A DNA stretch of 64,000 nt from Homalodisca vitripennis (GCF_021130785.1 NW_025777491.1:32004-96003); one strand, 5' to 3'; counted from the stretch's first letter, positions 24,110 to 37,635 are shown. Notes: generated from the sequence alone by a model not told the origin. Made by a program: numbers and translations.

Positions 24110-26459
24110 ACCTGAAACCTCTCAACCTCTACGATCTCAAACGTACAGATTCAAACATTTTCATAGTTTTCACATATACTCGTAGAAGCCAGAAGCTTTG
24201 TTGCATTTAAATACAATGTAATCGTACATTTGAAATTTGTATCGCAACCTTTTTAAGAAAGATGATGCGTTGTTGAAGATAAAATGGTAAAATCCGTGCA
24301 ATCACATATTGTTTAATACTTGTATGAATAAAGATATTTGGAAATAAGAATACATTTTGGGTAGAACTAGGAGGAGTAATACATCCAGAAACTACACACT
24401 GAAACTACCTTTACTCAATTCCATTGATTAATTGATAAACACTCTATATTACTGTTCGGTTATTCTCATATTCCTCATAATTTACGAAACATTTCCGTTT
24501 CTTAATACAACTTCTGTATGAATTATTTATATTAGTTGGAATATTGAGGTAAATGTATTTCCAACATACACACAATTGGTTAACTGAAATACAAGATAAA
24601 TCGACAGAACAAATTATTTATAATAAAAGCAACAATACATTTTATTATTTTTATAGCAAAGTACGAATTATCCGTAGTTTCGCATCCAAGTTCTTTTAAC
24701 TATCACGTATAAGAGCCTTCCGATCAAGAATATTTTTGAAAACGACATTATGTCAGAATATTAAATAATAGTATGAACTCTTTTTCTTCTTTTTGTTGTC
24801 TACGACGATCCTAACAAAAGTTTTGGCCAAGCATCCCTTATATCTAAGGTTAAGTTAAGCTCTAATATGTCTGGATATCTCGTATTATAAACAAATTGAG
24901 TTATCAATGTACAATCTAAAATATACCTATTATATTACGCTTTTCATTCACAAATTCATGTAACGCAACTAAACTATAATCTGTAGGAACAATACCAATG
25001 ACTTGCACGTATCAACACAATGCATGCATGATATATTTTACTAGGAATTGGAATATAAAAGAGATAATTTTACGTTACCTCACCCAGCTTATCCATTTAC
25101 ACAGTATATTAAGTTTATAGTGTACATAGTTTTGGTAAGATGTGTCTTTTTCTAGGTGGTCCTAGGGATTATTCGCCCATAAACATTACTACGATCGTCG
25201 TAGGGTTGTTTTTTGCATGTAATTGTCATTTTCTTTGTTGTTCTTGTTGTTTTTATTTTTTTTTATTTTTGTTCATTTTCTTATTGCATTTGGTTATTAA
25301 ATTATAAAACGTTTAAAGGATATAACCGAATTAATACCGTGTACAAAATAAAATAAACCTAATTCTTCCTGTACTAACATTTAACGGTTTATGATGTCAT
25401 AAGTTCTGCTGAAATTTAATGGAATTACATGATTTCATATATTACATACATATATATTAGACATTTAACTTGAATTAATACATAATAGATATGGTCACTG
25501 TTCAAGATGCAATGCAGAAATTTTGTCACGCAAAGTGACAGGTTTTTTGGATTTAAAGAGGGCTTAAAACAAGTTTTCATTACGGTAAGTTATTGGTAGT
25601 GAAGATTTTTATTTATAATTAAGCTTTATGATGATTTTATTAAAGGGACTAAAGGAATAATTTAATTAAACAATAAACATAATTACGAGGGACCTACATT
25701 TAACTCTTTAAAAAGATACCAAAGAAATATGCAAATCTATAGTGACAGATCACATTAAATTGTTAACAAATTCAACTATTCGTTAAGCTAATTTTCAAAC
25801 AATAAATCATTTATCTTTTTACGACGGCTACTACAGTCGTTATCGGTTTATGTTTTTGTATCCTACGCAAGGAACTTTTAACTAAAAACCATGTAATAAA
25901 GCTACTTCGCTTAGCTTTCTTACCAGTAAAATAAATAAATAACAGAAAATCCAGTTTCGAATTTCGAATCTACTATCAACACGAGTAACTAAAGAAAACA
26001 TTCAGGACATACGAAACATTAAAGGCTTACGTAACTTGTATTCGAGTCGTTTATTTTCCTCTTCTGGAAACATTAGGCTGATTAAACACTATTATTAATG
26101 AGGAAAACCTCAATAAAGCTTACAATAAAATTATAGCTGGAAATTATTTAATATACTATAGTTGTTCAAGGCTATAAAACACGATAATAAACAACCTTCA
26201 TTTGCGTGTGGAAGAAACCGGTAGAGCAGGTTTTCTTTTGTTACGACCAAATCATATTAAAAAATGAAACAGACTGACAATCATATATACTAATCGTATG
26301 ATATTAAATTTAATTAAAAAATATCATATGGTTGAACGAAGTTTAAAAAGATTATATTAGTTTACAATATTTTCTTATCATCATCTGTGACCTTTTAACG
26401 GTAAATTAAGAGTTATTCCTTGGCCAAAAAGGAACATGTATGTGAAGTTTATAAGATAA
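24110..26459. other. AT-rich stretch with one weak repeat copy
   Basis: There is no gene-like frame. 25999-26043 is a diverged copy of the family-2 repeat (see 14871-14936). The rest is featureless to me. Confidence 0.5.
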
Positions 26460-26905
26460 CTAGCTGTTTCCCGCGGCTTTGCACGCTTTTCGTTAGCTTT
26501 GCCCGTGTATGTGAACTTCTGGTTTAATTGAATTATATTTACAACGCCGATGTAGAGTTTGCATTGTTGCCACGATCAATAAAATATGTTTATAGCCATT
26601 GTGCACGTACATGTACTTTATTATAAAGTGGTCTAACACTCAAACGTTCAGTTCAATCCGAAATGTATCTTAAAGACAAATATATATAATAACTTAGCGC
26701 CTTCAAATAGTGTTTGGCTATGTAATATATGTAACTGTCTCTTAATTGCAGTTTATAATGTGCAGGCGCTTTGAAATCTTTTATCTTTTGCAGCGCCGCT
26801 TGGTGGTGAGTTACATCAATGGGCATAGCTTATAAACCTTCTCCGTGGAAAAAATACGTATACATACAAATTTTAATAACGGTCTGTCTAATATTTTGAC
26901 CCTTC
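26460..26905 (-). mobile_element. Helitron-like non-autonomous element, family B, 5'-truncated
   Basis: Read on the minus strand it ends GCCGCGGGAAACAGCTAG (CTAG at 26460-26463) followed by T. Its body matches 63557-64000 through many blocks (CCACGGAGAAGGTTTATA, GGCGCTAAGTTATTAT, GACCACTTTATAATAAA). The (AT)n start seen in the 62.5-kb copy is missing. The CTAG-T end fits the CTRR end and A|T insertion preference of Helitrons. The element has no protein of its own. Confidence 0.6.
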
Positions 26906-27876
26906 TGAAAAGCTTTACGGATGAACTTACAAAGACAGAATTTATAAAGCTCTAATGGTCCTGGTAAGGCAATTGAGCTTGGACAAATAAGCAAAACTAA
27001 AGGGTCAATATACTGTGCCATACTTATATACACATGTGTGCAAGGTGTAATAGAATATAGGACATTTTGTAATCGTTGCATTTTACACATGACTAATACA
27101 CCAACAACATGAAGGCCTGACTGGAGACAATGAGCAAAAGTTATATCACTGCACAAAAGCAAGAGCACAAACAATACTTCACACGTACCTGCGAAGGTGG
27201 AACAACAAGTGCAACTGCCGCGTTTTTTTGTGCATGTTAATGTATTACAGCTTTGAACCTGAAGTTTTTAATTATGGAAATTTAGAGTTATACTATCGTA
27301 ACACACAGCGATGAAAAAAGTACAAAATATTATTATTATTTTAAATCATCCATTGTCAACTTTAAACAAAATGTTTGAATCCAATAAAATTTCACCAATA
27401 TAAGCAATATTCATTTACTCCTTTTGCATAGAATATTAAATTTACTTATATTTTAACATATTTAATGTTTTTACAGTAAGGAATTACATACTAAAAGTTG
27501 TCATGACATATTCAAAATACAACAGGATTTCGTCTAAAAATAAGACTAAGCAACACCATTATGCTTGGAAAGGAATTAAGAATTTGACCAAATAATCCGT
27601 TTTTTCATCCGAATCCTCACACTTCCCTCTCTTATCTTAGATTACTTAAACTCGTGATATTTTATTGCAATAAAATACTGAGTAGCATGTTGAAATTCTA
27701 AACATCTTGTATTGTCATCACAAGCTGGATAAGAATATAGATGATACAATAATATTGTGTCTCGTGCTATATAATAAAGATAAAATAGTATAGATTAAAT
27801 CAAGAATGTAAGTAATGCTTAGTGATTATCAAGTTAAAATGCGAATAGTGTTGCAAACGAATAAAAAGACAATCCA

Positions 27877-27942
27877 GGATACAGGTCACGTAGACCATTA
27901 GTGTCGCGTGTGTTTTCGATAATTCTGAATAACCTTGTTCAC
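27877..27942 (-). repeat. Dispersed repeat family 2, copy in reverse orientation
   Basis: The minus strand reads GTGAACAAGGTTATTC through CGACACTAATGG to GACCTGTATCC, collinear with 14871-14936. Confidence 0.65.
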
Positions 27943-28551
27943 AGTGTCTGTGACTGACAATATACGTTAGGATTCAATGTAGATTTAGACACACTAATGT
28001 TACATTTAGACAGTATATGTTGGCTTATTTCCCGGTGTTTAATAAAAAATCCATAAAGTGTTATTGAATGTTATGAAACTATAAGAGCATTCTATTTATA
28101 TTATACGATATATAATGATGTATATATACTACATCCAGTGGATAATGTAGCTTTAAAAACCTCTATGAATTATTACAATATTTCATGTGTGCAAACAAAT
28201 TAAAATAATTATAAAATTGCAGAGAATTAATTCGTATGATGGTAACGAAGTGGAAAATATAAAATTAATTTAAAACTGAAATCGGGATTAATCGGGTTAA
28301 TCTGAAATAATCTATACTTTCAAAAACCTTTTTGGAACTTTTAAGCTTTATATAGTATTAAAAAACTTAAAAATGCATTAATTTAATATAACAGGGCATC
28401 AGTATTTAGCCTCATATTCCTACCGGAACAGTTCGCAGACACAGAGATCTGAGTAATTATATAGATTTGCCAAAATAACTGCCCTCCATTGGAACGACAA
28501 TATCATCCTACTACCATTGTTCGCTGACAGTTCATTAGTTGTGGCCTGAGC

Positions 28552-28624
28552 GAGGTTTTGTCAGGAGACAACCTCTGCGGTAGACATTGATCTATAAGAC
28601 CACCACCTGAGTGCCCACTCAGGT
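28552..28624. other. Two adjacent hairpins in a GC-richer block
   Basis: Hairpin 1: GAGGTTTTGTC / GACAACCTC (28552-28575), nine pairs with a 2-nt bulge and a 4-nt loop. Hairpin 2: ACCTGAGTG-CC-CACTCAGGT (28605-28624), nine perfect pairs. The surrounding 28430-28640 is GC-richer than its flanks. It could be a structured RNA or an element terminus; neither is shown. Confidence 0.5.
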
Positions 28625-31493
28625 CTTTACTGATAATTCTTTAGCAACTAATTGGTAAAACACAACGATTTTGTAACGTCTGATTGTGAAACTCAAGCAT
28701 TAATTATTTAATCTAATACATTATTAATGCACTTCCAGATGAAGGACATGTCAACAAACCTCTAGCGCTGAATAACATCTGAAGCGCTGGTGGTTATATT
28801 CTTAACTTAGGTTTGTTTAGTCACAGCCTGGAGCTGCGCTATGACATCTTCAATCAGATAAATTCAAGTAGAACTGGGCATAAAAATGCTTTGTCTAGTT
28901 CTATTTTCTCTTTCCAATTAATTTAGAAATTAATTATTGTCAAGACGTCAGGTGTGGCGCACCTGGCACGTTAACATTTAATGCTGTACAATCCAAGTAT
29001 GATAAGAAGTGTGGTTTTATTTATACTGATTACATCCGATACATAACAAAGAACAATCGCTATAGCAGTTTCTAAAAGGAATTAACTTTGTAACACAAAA
29101 ATACATCCGTTTTATACGGATTGCAAACTGCTAAGCACAAATACCAAGCGTATAAAGCATTGGTTCACATTTTAAGTCTAATAAATAAGTTTATACGAGA
29201 CAGATAACAAATGTACTCTAGGGAATAAACACGGACAGACCAAACGTCACTGATATAAACTGAACGCATTCCCACACTAAGGAAACTTTCTCCCGTTTAT
29301 GTGATGAGAAAGGAAATGATTTTTCACGTTTCATCACATGACAATGGCTTTTTCTTAGTAAAGGAAATAGTGCATATTGTTTAATTCAATAACTCTATTT
29401 ATAAATGAATAAAAATTATCAGACTATGTATGCATTAATTTTTAAAGGATCATTTGTATTAAGCCGTTGTTGACTCTGTAAAGGATGAAATGTTAAATAA
29501 ATTTTTCACTGAATTCCACTGCAACTTGAACATTCCAGGTAGCTCATTTGAATGAACCTGACAAATTTGAGATACAACTACACACTTTAAAAATTATCAT
29601 CGATTATCTATGTAGTATCGTTTAAACATCTAAGAAAATGTTTAAATGTAGAGTGATTTAAAATAAATAAAACGCACGATAGGAATAGTTTGTATATAAT
29701 AAAAACAGCGATACATCTTTGTACACGTATAGTAAGTAAACACAAAATAGTATTTCCATAATGTACAGTATAATACATGTTTCGTGTGCTAGTATCCAGA
29801 TGATATGGTAAAGCACATGTGGGATAGTTCTAAGATTGCCCACCAACACTGGGTCTGTTAACGAAATCCTAAGCTGACGTTATAATTAATTTGTATTACA
29901 GCATCAGTATACTATTGTTACTGTTAAAATAGTTTACAAACTTAATACGTAATACCTCCATGTATCATCCTTTAAATACTTACACCATAAAAGTCAAATG
30001 TTAATTTATAAAAAACATCAAACATAATTTAATAGTTACGTTTGGGATTTTATAATATTTGTATGAGTCTATATACTAATATATAAAATAATCATGAAGC
30101 GCAGAAAAATATATATAACTATATAGATCTAGTGTATGACAAGCTTAAGAATACTTAAACACGCTTAAGACGACGTGTACTGAATGGGGTACGCGATCTT
30201 TCATAGCTGAAGTCGTGTACCCGGTCAGGTACATATACCGGGCTTTGGTAAAGTGCGTCTTGTGCCCAATGGTACACGTTGCTAAGAATTTAATTATTGC
30301 ATTTTATTGTTTGCCTGTCTTAGGGAATAGTTAAATTTGATCCCGCGCTTAAATAAGTAACTCAGGCTATCATACACCCCGTCAGGGGCATGATTGTTTA
30401 ATTTTTAAGGTAATTTTTTTGTACTCTTTGACCAGAGAGAAAAGTTGAAAAAAAAAACATAATTAAATAGTTATTTTCTCCAACATTGCGAAGCCTACAT
30501 ATATTACTTGTTATAATTATAATTTTGATGTAAAAATCCGTATAAGTTTTTTTACCATTATTATTTAAAAATTCGACGACAAATAAAAAAGTACAGAAAA
30601 AAACCAGGACGTCGTGTCCATGGTAACTAGTTGTCCACCATACTCAACATTTTAGAAAAGACTAAAACTTAACTGAGTCTTATAATACAAATGTTTTCCA
30701 AAGTTATTTTCTTGGCTAAATACAGGATATATTCTTTCCATACCGACATGCCCTGTGGCATTCCTTTATCTCAGGATAGTTTCTATAAGAATGCTTAAGT
30801 AATTGTTAGAATGTAGGTCCAAACCAAATTTCTTTAATATATACTTACTGATATACAAAATATTTAGATGCTAAACAAGTAAAATGGATACTCTATTATG
30901 GTTTTGAATAATAAGTACAAATATTATCTCCTACATAGTTTTTAATGAGTCATTATTATTGTTGTTATGTAACTACATTTTTGGTTCTTCAATTTATTGT
31001 TGCAAACTATAAATGCATTAAGCAATATCGTATATATTAGTTACTAATTTGTAAGGAATACCCGTGTTCAAGTAATGTAATATGGTGAGGGACCAAATGA
31101 AACTCAACGACAAACGTTTTAATATTTGACAGAAACGGGACGTGCTTAGGCTGCGAACCGCGGTATGTAAGTGGCATACTGAGATTTATATATTAGTTTA
31201 AAGTAGGGAACCGTCATTGATGGCTATCGCTCAGTAGGTGTAGCGTTTTTAAAGCTACATAGATTTATTTTTTTTTTAATTAAAACTTAAAATTAAATGA
31301 AAATTTTGGGATCGAAATATTGGGACTTAATTTTAGATTAGATTGTGAAAGGTCAGGGTAAAAACGAACATGTAATCCTTTGGCAAGTTAGTACTGGTAG
31401 TTTTAAATTGTTAGGAAGGCAGGTTGACTGCCTTGAATTGATTAGAACTTGTCTTGTTGCGAGTATTGTTCTCCTTGTTTGATACAGCTGGAC

Positions 31494-32215
31494 CAATCAA
31501 ATCAAATCAAATCAAATCAAAATCAAATCAAATTCTTTATTGTTCATTGACATGAGACATGCATGGAACATGGTCAGAGATTATAAAACCGATTAATACT
31601 AAACAGAAGAATACAACATCACACATTTACATAACAGTTAAAAAACAGTTTAAAACATAAAATATTACAACTTAAACTACAAACTATCTTATCTATATCG
31701 TCCACTAGGCTGGAGCACCGCTCACCAGTTCGTTAATGGAGTAGAATGCTTGTCTTATTAGGTATTTTTTTAAGTTGTTTTTAAAAGACGTCTCAGTCTC
31801 GCACGCTGTGATACTAGAAGGCAAAGCATTAAAGATTTTAGGGCCCATATATGACATTGATTTTTTAAATGTGTTTATTATGGTGTTGCGGAATGATTAG
31901 AGCATCTCTGTTTCTTGTAGAATACACGTGGTTAAATGATGGGAAGGATTGAAGGTTCTTAAATGTAAATGTGGCAACCGAATATATATAAAGTGATGGC
32001 AATGTCATTATGCTTTCCCTAGAGAAAACCTCCCGACAGCTCTCACGATGACCCAGACCACACATCAGTCGAACAGCCCTCTTCTGCAGTTTAAAAACCC
32101 TACCGATCAACCCACCTGAAGCCGTCCCCCAGAAAATCAATCCATATGTTAAAATGGGCACAAAGTAACCAAAGTACACTAGCCTAACGGTATCTCTAGA
32201 CAGAAAACTTGTTAG
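31494..32215 (-). pseudogene. 5'-truncated Jockey/CR1-like LINE with (GATTT)n tail
   Basis: The minus strand from 32179 downward reads YFGYFVPILTYGLIFWG, LQKRAVRLMCGL and VYSTRNRDALIIP, the thumb and C-terminal region of Jockey/CR1-type reverse transcriptase. After a frame break near 31870 it continues MGPKIFNALPSSI and SFKNNLKKYLIRQAF to a TAG at 31705-31707. The same frame extends upstream of 32179 a little (LTSFLSRDTVRLV). About 170 bp of 3' UTR follow, ending in tandem GATTT units (31496-31533 on the plus strand as ATCAA repeats), a common LINE tail. The catalytic YxDD part is absent, so the copy is dead on arrival. The 5' limit near 32215 is where RT-like sequence stops. Confidence 0.85.
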
Positions 32216-33667
32216 GTAGGTACCTTAAAGAGTAAATGCTGGCACCAAGTCTTTGACAGACATGACTGAGAGAACACTGCGGATGTCCTGCAAAGTTGAT
32301 TGGAAAGGGAAGTATTTAAGCGCCCGCTCATAATTTTCGCCCTTCTTTTGGTTATTTTCGTGATTAAGTTGATTATAGTGCACCGTGTTTCTTAAATTTT
32401 TTTTTCGCGAGGGATTTTTAGGAAAAAAATTAAATTCATAGAAACTACAGAGCAATCTGAATAACTTATTCTCGATGAACAATAGAGCATAATAGAATCA
32501 TACAAGTTACATTTGGTTCATACTTGCAAGAAAGGTGAATTAAAATTGAACTTTGTTGATAATTTTAATTGAGATTTGGAAAAGTAGTAATTTATTAATA
32601 TTTAACTGGAACTGTTTTATTGTGAATTATTAATTGGAAATTAATTGAACATTAATAATTGTTTGAGAGAGTTGTAATCTGAATTGTAGAGACTTGAAAG
32701 TTAAGGTTCAACTAGTGTAAAGAGAAGTTTAAATTTTATTTTTTGAATTTTGAGTGAACTTAGAAGTGAAAATTTTTATTTTAGTTATTTCCAAGTGGTA
32801 TTAGATTTTTATTTCAAAACTTTATTATTTTATTTTAGAAGAGAGCTCTGATTTTTAGTTTGATATAGGTACTTGATTAATATTTTTTATTTCTTGCCAA
32901 AGGAAGTTTTAAATTTACTAAAAAATTTGTCAATTCTTTGTCGAAAATAGAGTGATTACAATTCTGAAACGTTGAACTTATTGATTTGCCAGTTTAAAAT
33001 AAATCCATTGTTTTGTTTAGAACTGTGATTTTTATTTTAGACAAACCAGATAATATTTAATAGTTAACCAATTTAGTAATAAATTGTACTGAATATTCAC
33101 TAGGAGCTTACTAATCAAAAAATATTTTATATCGTCTTGGATGTCTCATTGATAATTTAAATATTAATATTATGGAATATTAATATCTACAATCCAAGTC
33201 GTTATAGTAGGCTAACAATTTCTATTTTGTCTGCCAGTAGGGTGTACAAATTTTTTTATTTATGATTTTATACGTCCACCTGCCTGAAGGACATCTAAAA
33301 TATGAGACGAGCTATATAGGTTTCAACATTTTGAATGCAATCTTAGTTAAGCCTGTTACATAGTACATTGTGTGGTGTATTTTTACTTTGGTTACTTACA
33401 TATAGGAGTATTTTACAATATTATTCAAACTAGGCTCTGATACTCTTCTATCATGCAGTGTAAATTATTTCATCTAACAGCTTGGTTACAAACAAAAAGA
33501 ACTGATACTTTTATTGCAAGACGTTCATTTTTTTCAGTTCATTGTACGAAAAACTGCTAAAATTATGATTTTACTTTTACTTACCAAATTTAATCCACAC
33601 ATACATATACAATGTATAATATCATTAAGGACATAGGTTCAGAAGTAATAGCTGTCAGTAACACCCC

Positions 33668-33752
33668 GGAGACAAAGGTTCAAAGGACAACTGGCCCTGG
33701 CTTCTAATCAACGTAAGGCCTTTCTGTCAGTTGTCCATTAACTACTGTCTCC
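33668..33752. other. Long imperfect hairpin
   Basis: The outer stem is GGAGAC (33668-33673) with GTCTCC (33747-33752). The inner stem is GGACAACTGG (33685-33694) with TCAGTTGTCC (33727-33736), which pairs fully with one wobble. GGCC can pair with GGCC further in. The size is in the range of a small-RNA precursor, but the internal loops are large. Confidence 0.45.
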
Positions 33753-35925
33753 TCCTAATCTTGTAATCTTGTTGGTTTACTAATATCTAACTTAATTTTC
33801 ATTTGTCTATATACACCAAACCAAAAAGTTTAAATAGTAACTTTTTTTAGAAAAAGTATGTTCCAAACCTGCATACTGATGTTATATTTTATTTTACTCT
33901 CAAAGTTTTCAAACATAAAAATTATTATATCCCTGTTTTTTTTCCTAGTATAGTTAAATTTCAGCTAGAAGTATCATTAAGTATACACACACTGAAAATT
34001 TGGTGTTTAAAGATAAGTAGTCTGATGATAAATTGCTAAGAAAAAGTTAGCGGTAGTCCTCGTTAAAATATGAATATAAAAACTATAGACAAAGAAATGA
34101 TCGTATCTGTTGTGAAATTTAAACGAAAAGTCGTCATGAGTTATATTGGAGTCCACAGCTTGTGTGTATCAATAACCATATAGTTTGTTTTCGTCTTAGG
34201 AAACGAAATACAACAATCATCATGTATTTCAGTATAGATTATAGGAAACACCATTTTTCTGTGATTGGTAATCTACATATTCACAATCTACATCACCCAC
34301 ATCTTCGTTATATTGGAATTCCTTTTTTTCAAATATATATACCGTTAATCACATAAAATAATAATGGTAGTTAAATAATAGTGTTACTAGATGATATTTT
34401 ATGAGTGATTATAGATGAATTATTATTGATTAAATTAACGGTAAAGATTGTTAACATCTCACCGTCTAAATTGAAAATATATCCGGAAAATATTATAAAT
34501 GTTCAAAGTAATAGATATATTTAAGGCGACTTTGGGAGGAGGTTTTTATTATCTGTGGGACCGGACAATCGGCCCTTCGTCTGTGGTCGTTTGCCCGCCC
34601 CCAATACCCTGGTCGGTCTAAACCTCATTTCACGATGTGTCAGGTCACCTCTTCTATCTTAAATTCGTTTTTTTTAATAAACGGTATTGCGTATTGTTTG
34701 CGTTTGAATCTAATAGTCATAAAAAACTTTATTAGCTATAGGAACCTTAAGTCTGATTTTGTGTAAAATAGTATAACCAAAACTTAACGAAAGGTTTACG
34801 AGTTTTGACGTCTATGACTGGGGACTTAAAAATTGTTAAAAAATGTTAATAATTCAACACTGAGAAGTTAATTATTCAATTGTAATGAATGTGTAAAGTA
34901 ATTGGAATAAATTATATCAAATTAAGTTGAAATATTACAGTTATGTCAAATATCATACAAAATAATATTTGAATATAGAATATAGGTAATATTATATAGT
35001 AAAAAATATTACCATACAAAAGTTATAACGCAACTACATGAAGATATATATTTGCGTGTGTTTCGTGCGTGCGTGTGTTCGTGCGTGCGTGTTTGTTGTT
35101 TTGATGTGAGTATGCAGATTTGTGACGAACAGGACTTTTTTATCGCAATCGTCTCTTTCTTACGTTTAAAATTAAATGGAAGTTTCAAAAACGTTTTAAT
35201 CACAATCAAACGTTGAAACTCTTACATTAAATGAGAGGAACAAAATTCTCAAAAGAATGCAACATGTACGATAGTGATTTTAAACCAGTTATTCATTGTA
35301 CTTTTGAATGAAATGATAAGCCATGTAAAATTTCTTTGCAATTAACTAAAGATATTAGAAAAGGTTCGGTGTAGTTTCACTTTATCCACATAAAACCAAA
35401 CAAAGGTCAACTATAGCAATCTGTACAGTTAATATAGTAGGATACAATATAAACTTTTTAATGTACTCAACTATAATAGTTCAGGAACGTAATGCATTGC
35501 TAAAGGGTGCATCTGAAACAACGTATTGGGAAAGTTTCTGACGTTTAACATAACAGTGACTTTATAAACTGGGAAGAAAAAAAAGTTTAACTTATATTAT
35601 AGATACATACAGTAATTAATACGTTAAGCGATGAAGAAATAAAATAGTACATAGACGTTAAACAGAACTGAAACTGGTTTAAAACGTTATCGATAATTTA
35701 AAAGTACTACTCTACTTGCATACTTGTCCTAACAATAATCGTTTGGAACTTGATATACACAACATATACTGATATGTCGCAAATACTGATATTTTTCATG
35801 TCTTATAATATATGGTTTATTCAATGTTTATTGGTTCATAATTGTTAGTAATTAAAACTAAGAAAATAGTTTTGTTTTAAAACTTCTAATTAGGATGTTT
35901 TAATAAATGAAGATTGAACCCTAAT

Positions 35926-35928
<3 letters not shown>

Positions 35929-35983
<55 letters not shown>
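35929..35983. repeat. (AT)n microsatellite
   Basis: An uninterrupted AT dinucleotide run of about 55 bases. Confidence 0.97.
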
Positions 35984-35985
<2 letters not shown>

Positions 35986-36713
35986 CCATATAAATAGTAC
36001 TAATAAGGAAGATAAACTTTCTTGAAAACTAAAATATAAATTAACAATCCAAGAATTGTGATCCTGAGATCTTGTTGGCCCGCACTCAAGTCAACATTTG
36101 CTTTAAAATAACTACTGCAGGGCTGTCACTTCCAACTTCTAGCGATAATTTTCATGGTTTCACTTTTGTTCCTGTAAAAAATTGCTTTTTTATCACTTTT
36201 TATATATACTATATTAAACGATTATCGGGAAAAAATGTTAATTGATAATAATGTAAATTACTTGAAGAGACATTACTGTAGTGTTAAATTTTATTTTTGT
36301 TTAATTAAATATTCAAAGTTGTTATTCATATTTAACAAAATCTACCTGAGGTCAATTTTTAAGTGCTATTTACAACAGATGTCATAATATTTATAAAGCT
36401 CGAAACAAGATAAATGTTAGGAAAAATGATGGATTGTATTTACAGACCATTATTAAACGCCAGCTGAGCTTTTCACGCTTGACAGTTTTATCTTAAACAT
36501 ACCAGTCTACAGTATACAAACATAGGACACTTAAGTCATGCAACCAGTTAGAAGGACATCAGACAGTTAAGTATTGAAAACATTGACCTCACGTGATTTA
36601 TAATTATTTCGAATTTTTACAATAGGTATTTTATGACTTTAAGAAAAAGAATTTGGATTTCATCACTAGTTGCAGAAAAAGAATAAAAAGTTGTAGCTGA
36701 ACGTAAGGCCGCA

Positions 36714-36811
36714 GAGAAACATGTGATGGCTTGTTCACAGTTGCCGGCACACTAATGATATACGTGCTAGGAGTGTTGAGCGGGTCAGTGCCAATGTGTC
36801 AGTCAGTACAG
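36714..36811 (+). other. Candidate 5' coding exon with signal-peptide-like start
   Basis: Within a GC-richer patch, an in-frame ATG at 36755 gives MIYVLGVLSGSVPMCQSVQ, hydrophobic with small residues as in a secretory signal. This runs straight into a donor-like CAG|GTAACC (GT at 36812). The same frame is open upstream to about 36707. No partner exon was identified, and the match to a signal peptide is by character only. Confidence 0.25.
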
Positions 36812-36959
36812 GTAACCAATAACTTGTTCCTTTCTCGTTACAATGGTGTCGTTTATGCATGTATATATGATCTTAACACTCACTCACTGACCAATGCTTG
36901 TTTCTGTACGAGCAATAAAGCGTTCATGATAATGATCTGCAATCCAACAATATAATATT

Positions 36960-37370
36960 TTTGGTAGTATAAACTTCCTTTTTTAAAGCGTGTAATAGGT
37001 TGTTTTCTACAAAAATGTTGTAAATAAATAATTTTAGTAATTTATAAAATATTTTAAGGTTTTAAAGTAACTCTTTTCTACTAATCACACTTATAAAACT
37101 TTATATTGGGTTTCATAAAAAAATGTTTTGTGCTTATAATTTATTATTAATTATTATTTATTATAATTTATTATTTTTAGTTACTTCTGCCATCTTGAAA
37201 CACAATAGCGGAGATCACGGAATTTTGTGTTCTAGTGTGGACAAGAGGTATTCATATAAAAGGATGAAGTGACAATTAATGAAACAATTTTAATTCTTTC
37301 GTAGTGCTTTTTTAATCTCTTTAATCTCTAATTTTTATACATTGATTATCATTATGAGACTATTTATATA
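36960..37370. other. AT-rich spacer
   Basis: The stretch is AT-rich, including TTATTATTAATTATTATT-type simple sequence near 37140-37170. Nothing else was seen. Confidence 0.5.
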
Positions 37371-37384
37371 CTAGCAGACCCGAC

Positions 37385-37408
37385 AGACGTTGTCCTGTAC
37401 ACACGTCT
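37385..37408 (-). other. Helitron-like 3' subterminal hairpin
   Basis: AGACGT (37385-37390) and ACGTCT (37403-37408) pair perfectly around a 12-nt loop. On the element strand the stem ends 14 nt before the terminal CTAG. Confidence 0.6.
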
Positions 37409-37635
37409 TTAATCCGAAAATTTTAAACCTTTGATTAATCTGTAACAATCTGGGCTGTTTTTATAAAAATGTCTATTAAAAAGTTTATTACAATATCTAA
37501 CTTCATCACATGTACATTTTAATCACACTTCGACCAACCGATAGTGTGTGAGTATAACATGAGTGATGTGAAATGTAGAGGATGTTTTAAATGAAAAACT
37601 TACTTAATTCTGAAGGTAAAAAGTTGCAACAAACT

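Larger units (their letters stand above)
26906..31493. other. AT-rich stretch with a structured block near 28.5 kb
   Basis: No gene was recognised. It holds the family-2 repeat at 27877-27942 and two neat hairpins at 28552-28624. The ORF at 26830-27174 (minus) overlaps the Helitron-like copy and has no supported product. Confidence 0.45.
32220..36713. other. AT-rich stretch with one imperfect hairpin and an (AT)n run
   Basis: The ORF 32225-32482 (minus) is in frame with the LINE but looks unlike RT, so I do not count it. Notable items are the hairpin at 33668-33752, a GC-richer patch at 34535-34645 without a clear frame, and the (AT)n at 35929-35983. Confidence 0.45.

Noticed and set aside
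26830..27174. 114-codon ORF on the minus strand with a hydrophobic start
   Set aside because: Its 3' part overlaps the Helitron-like copy in the untranslated orientation. No motif was recognised and the frame is not supported upstream.
27190..27236. Short minus-strand ATG exon ending in a GTACGTG donor
   Set aside because: Only 15 codons, with no other support; chance is likely.
32225..32482. 85-codon ORF in frame upstream of the LINE RT fragment
   Set aside because: Composition and content do not resemble RT, and a stop separates them. It is more likely the flank of the truncated insertion.
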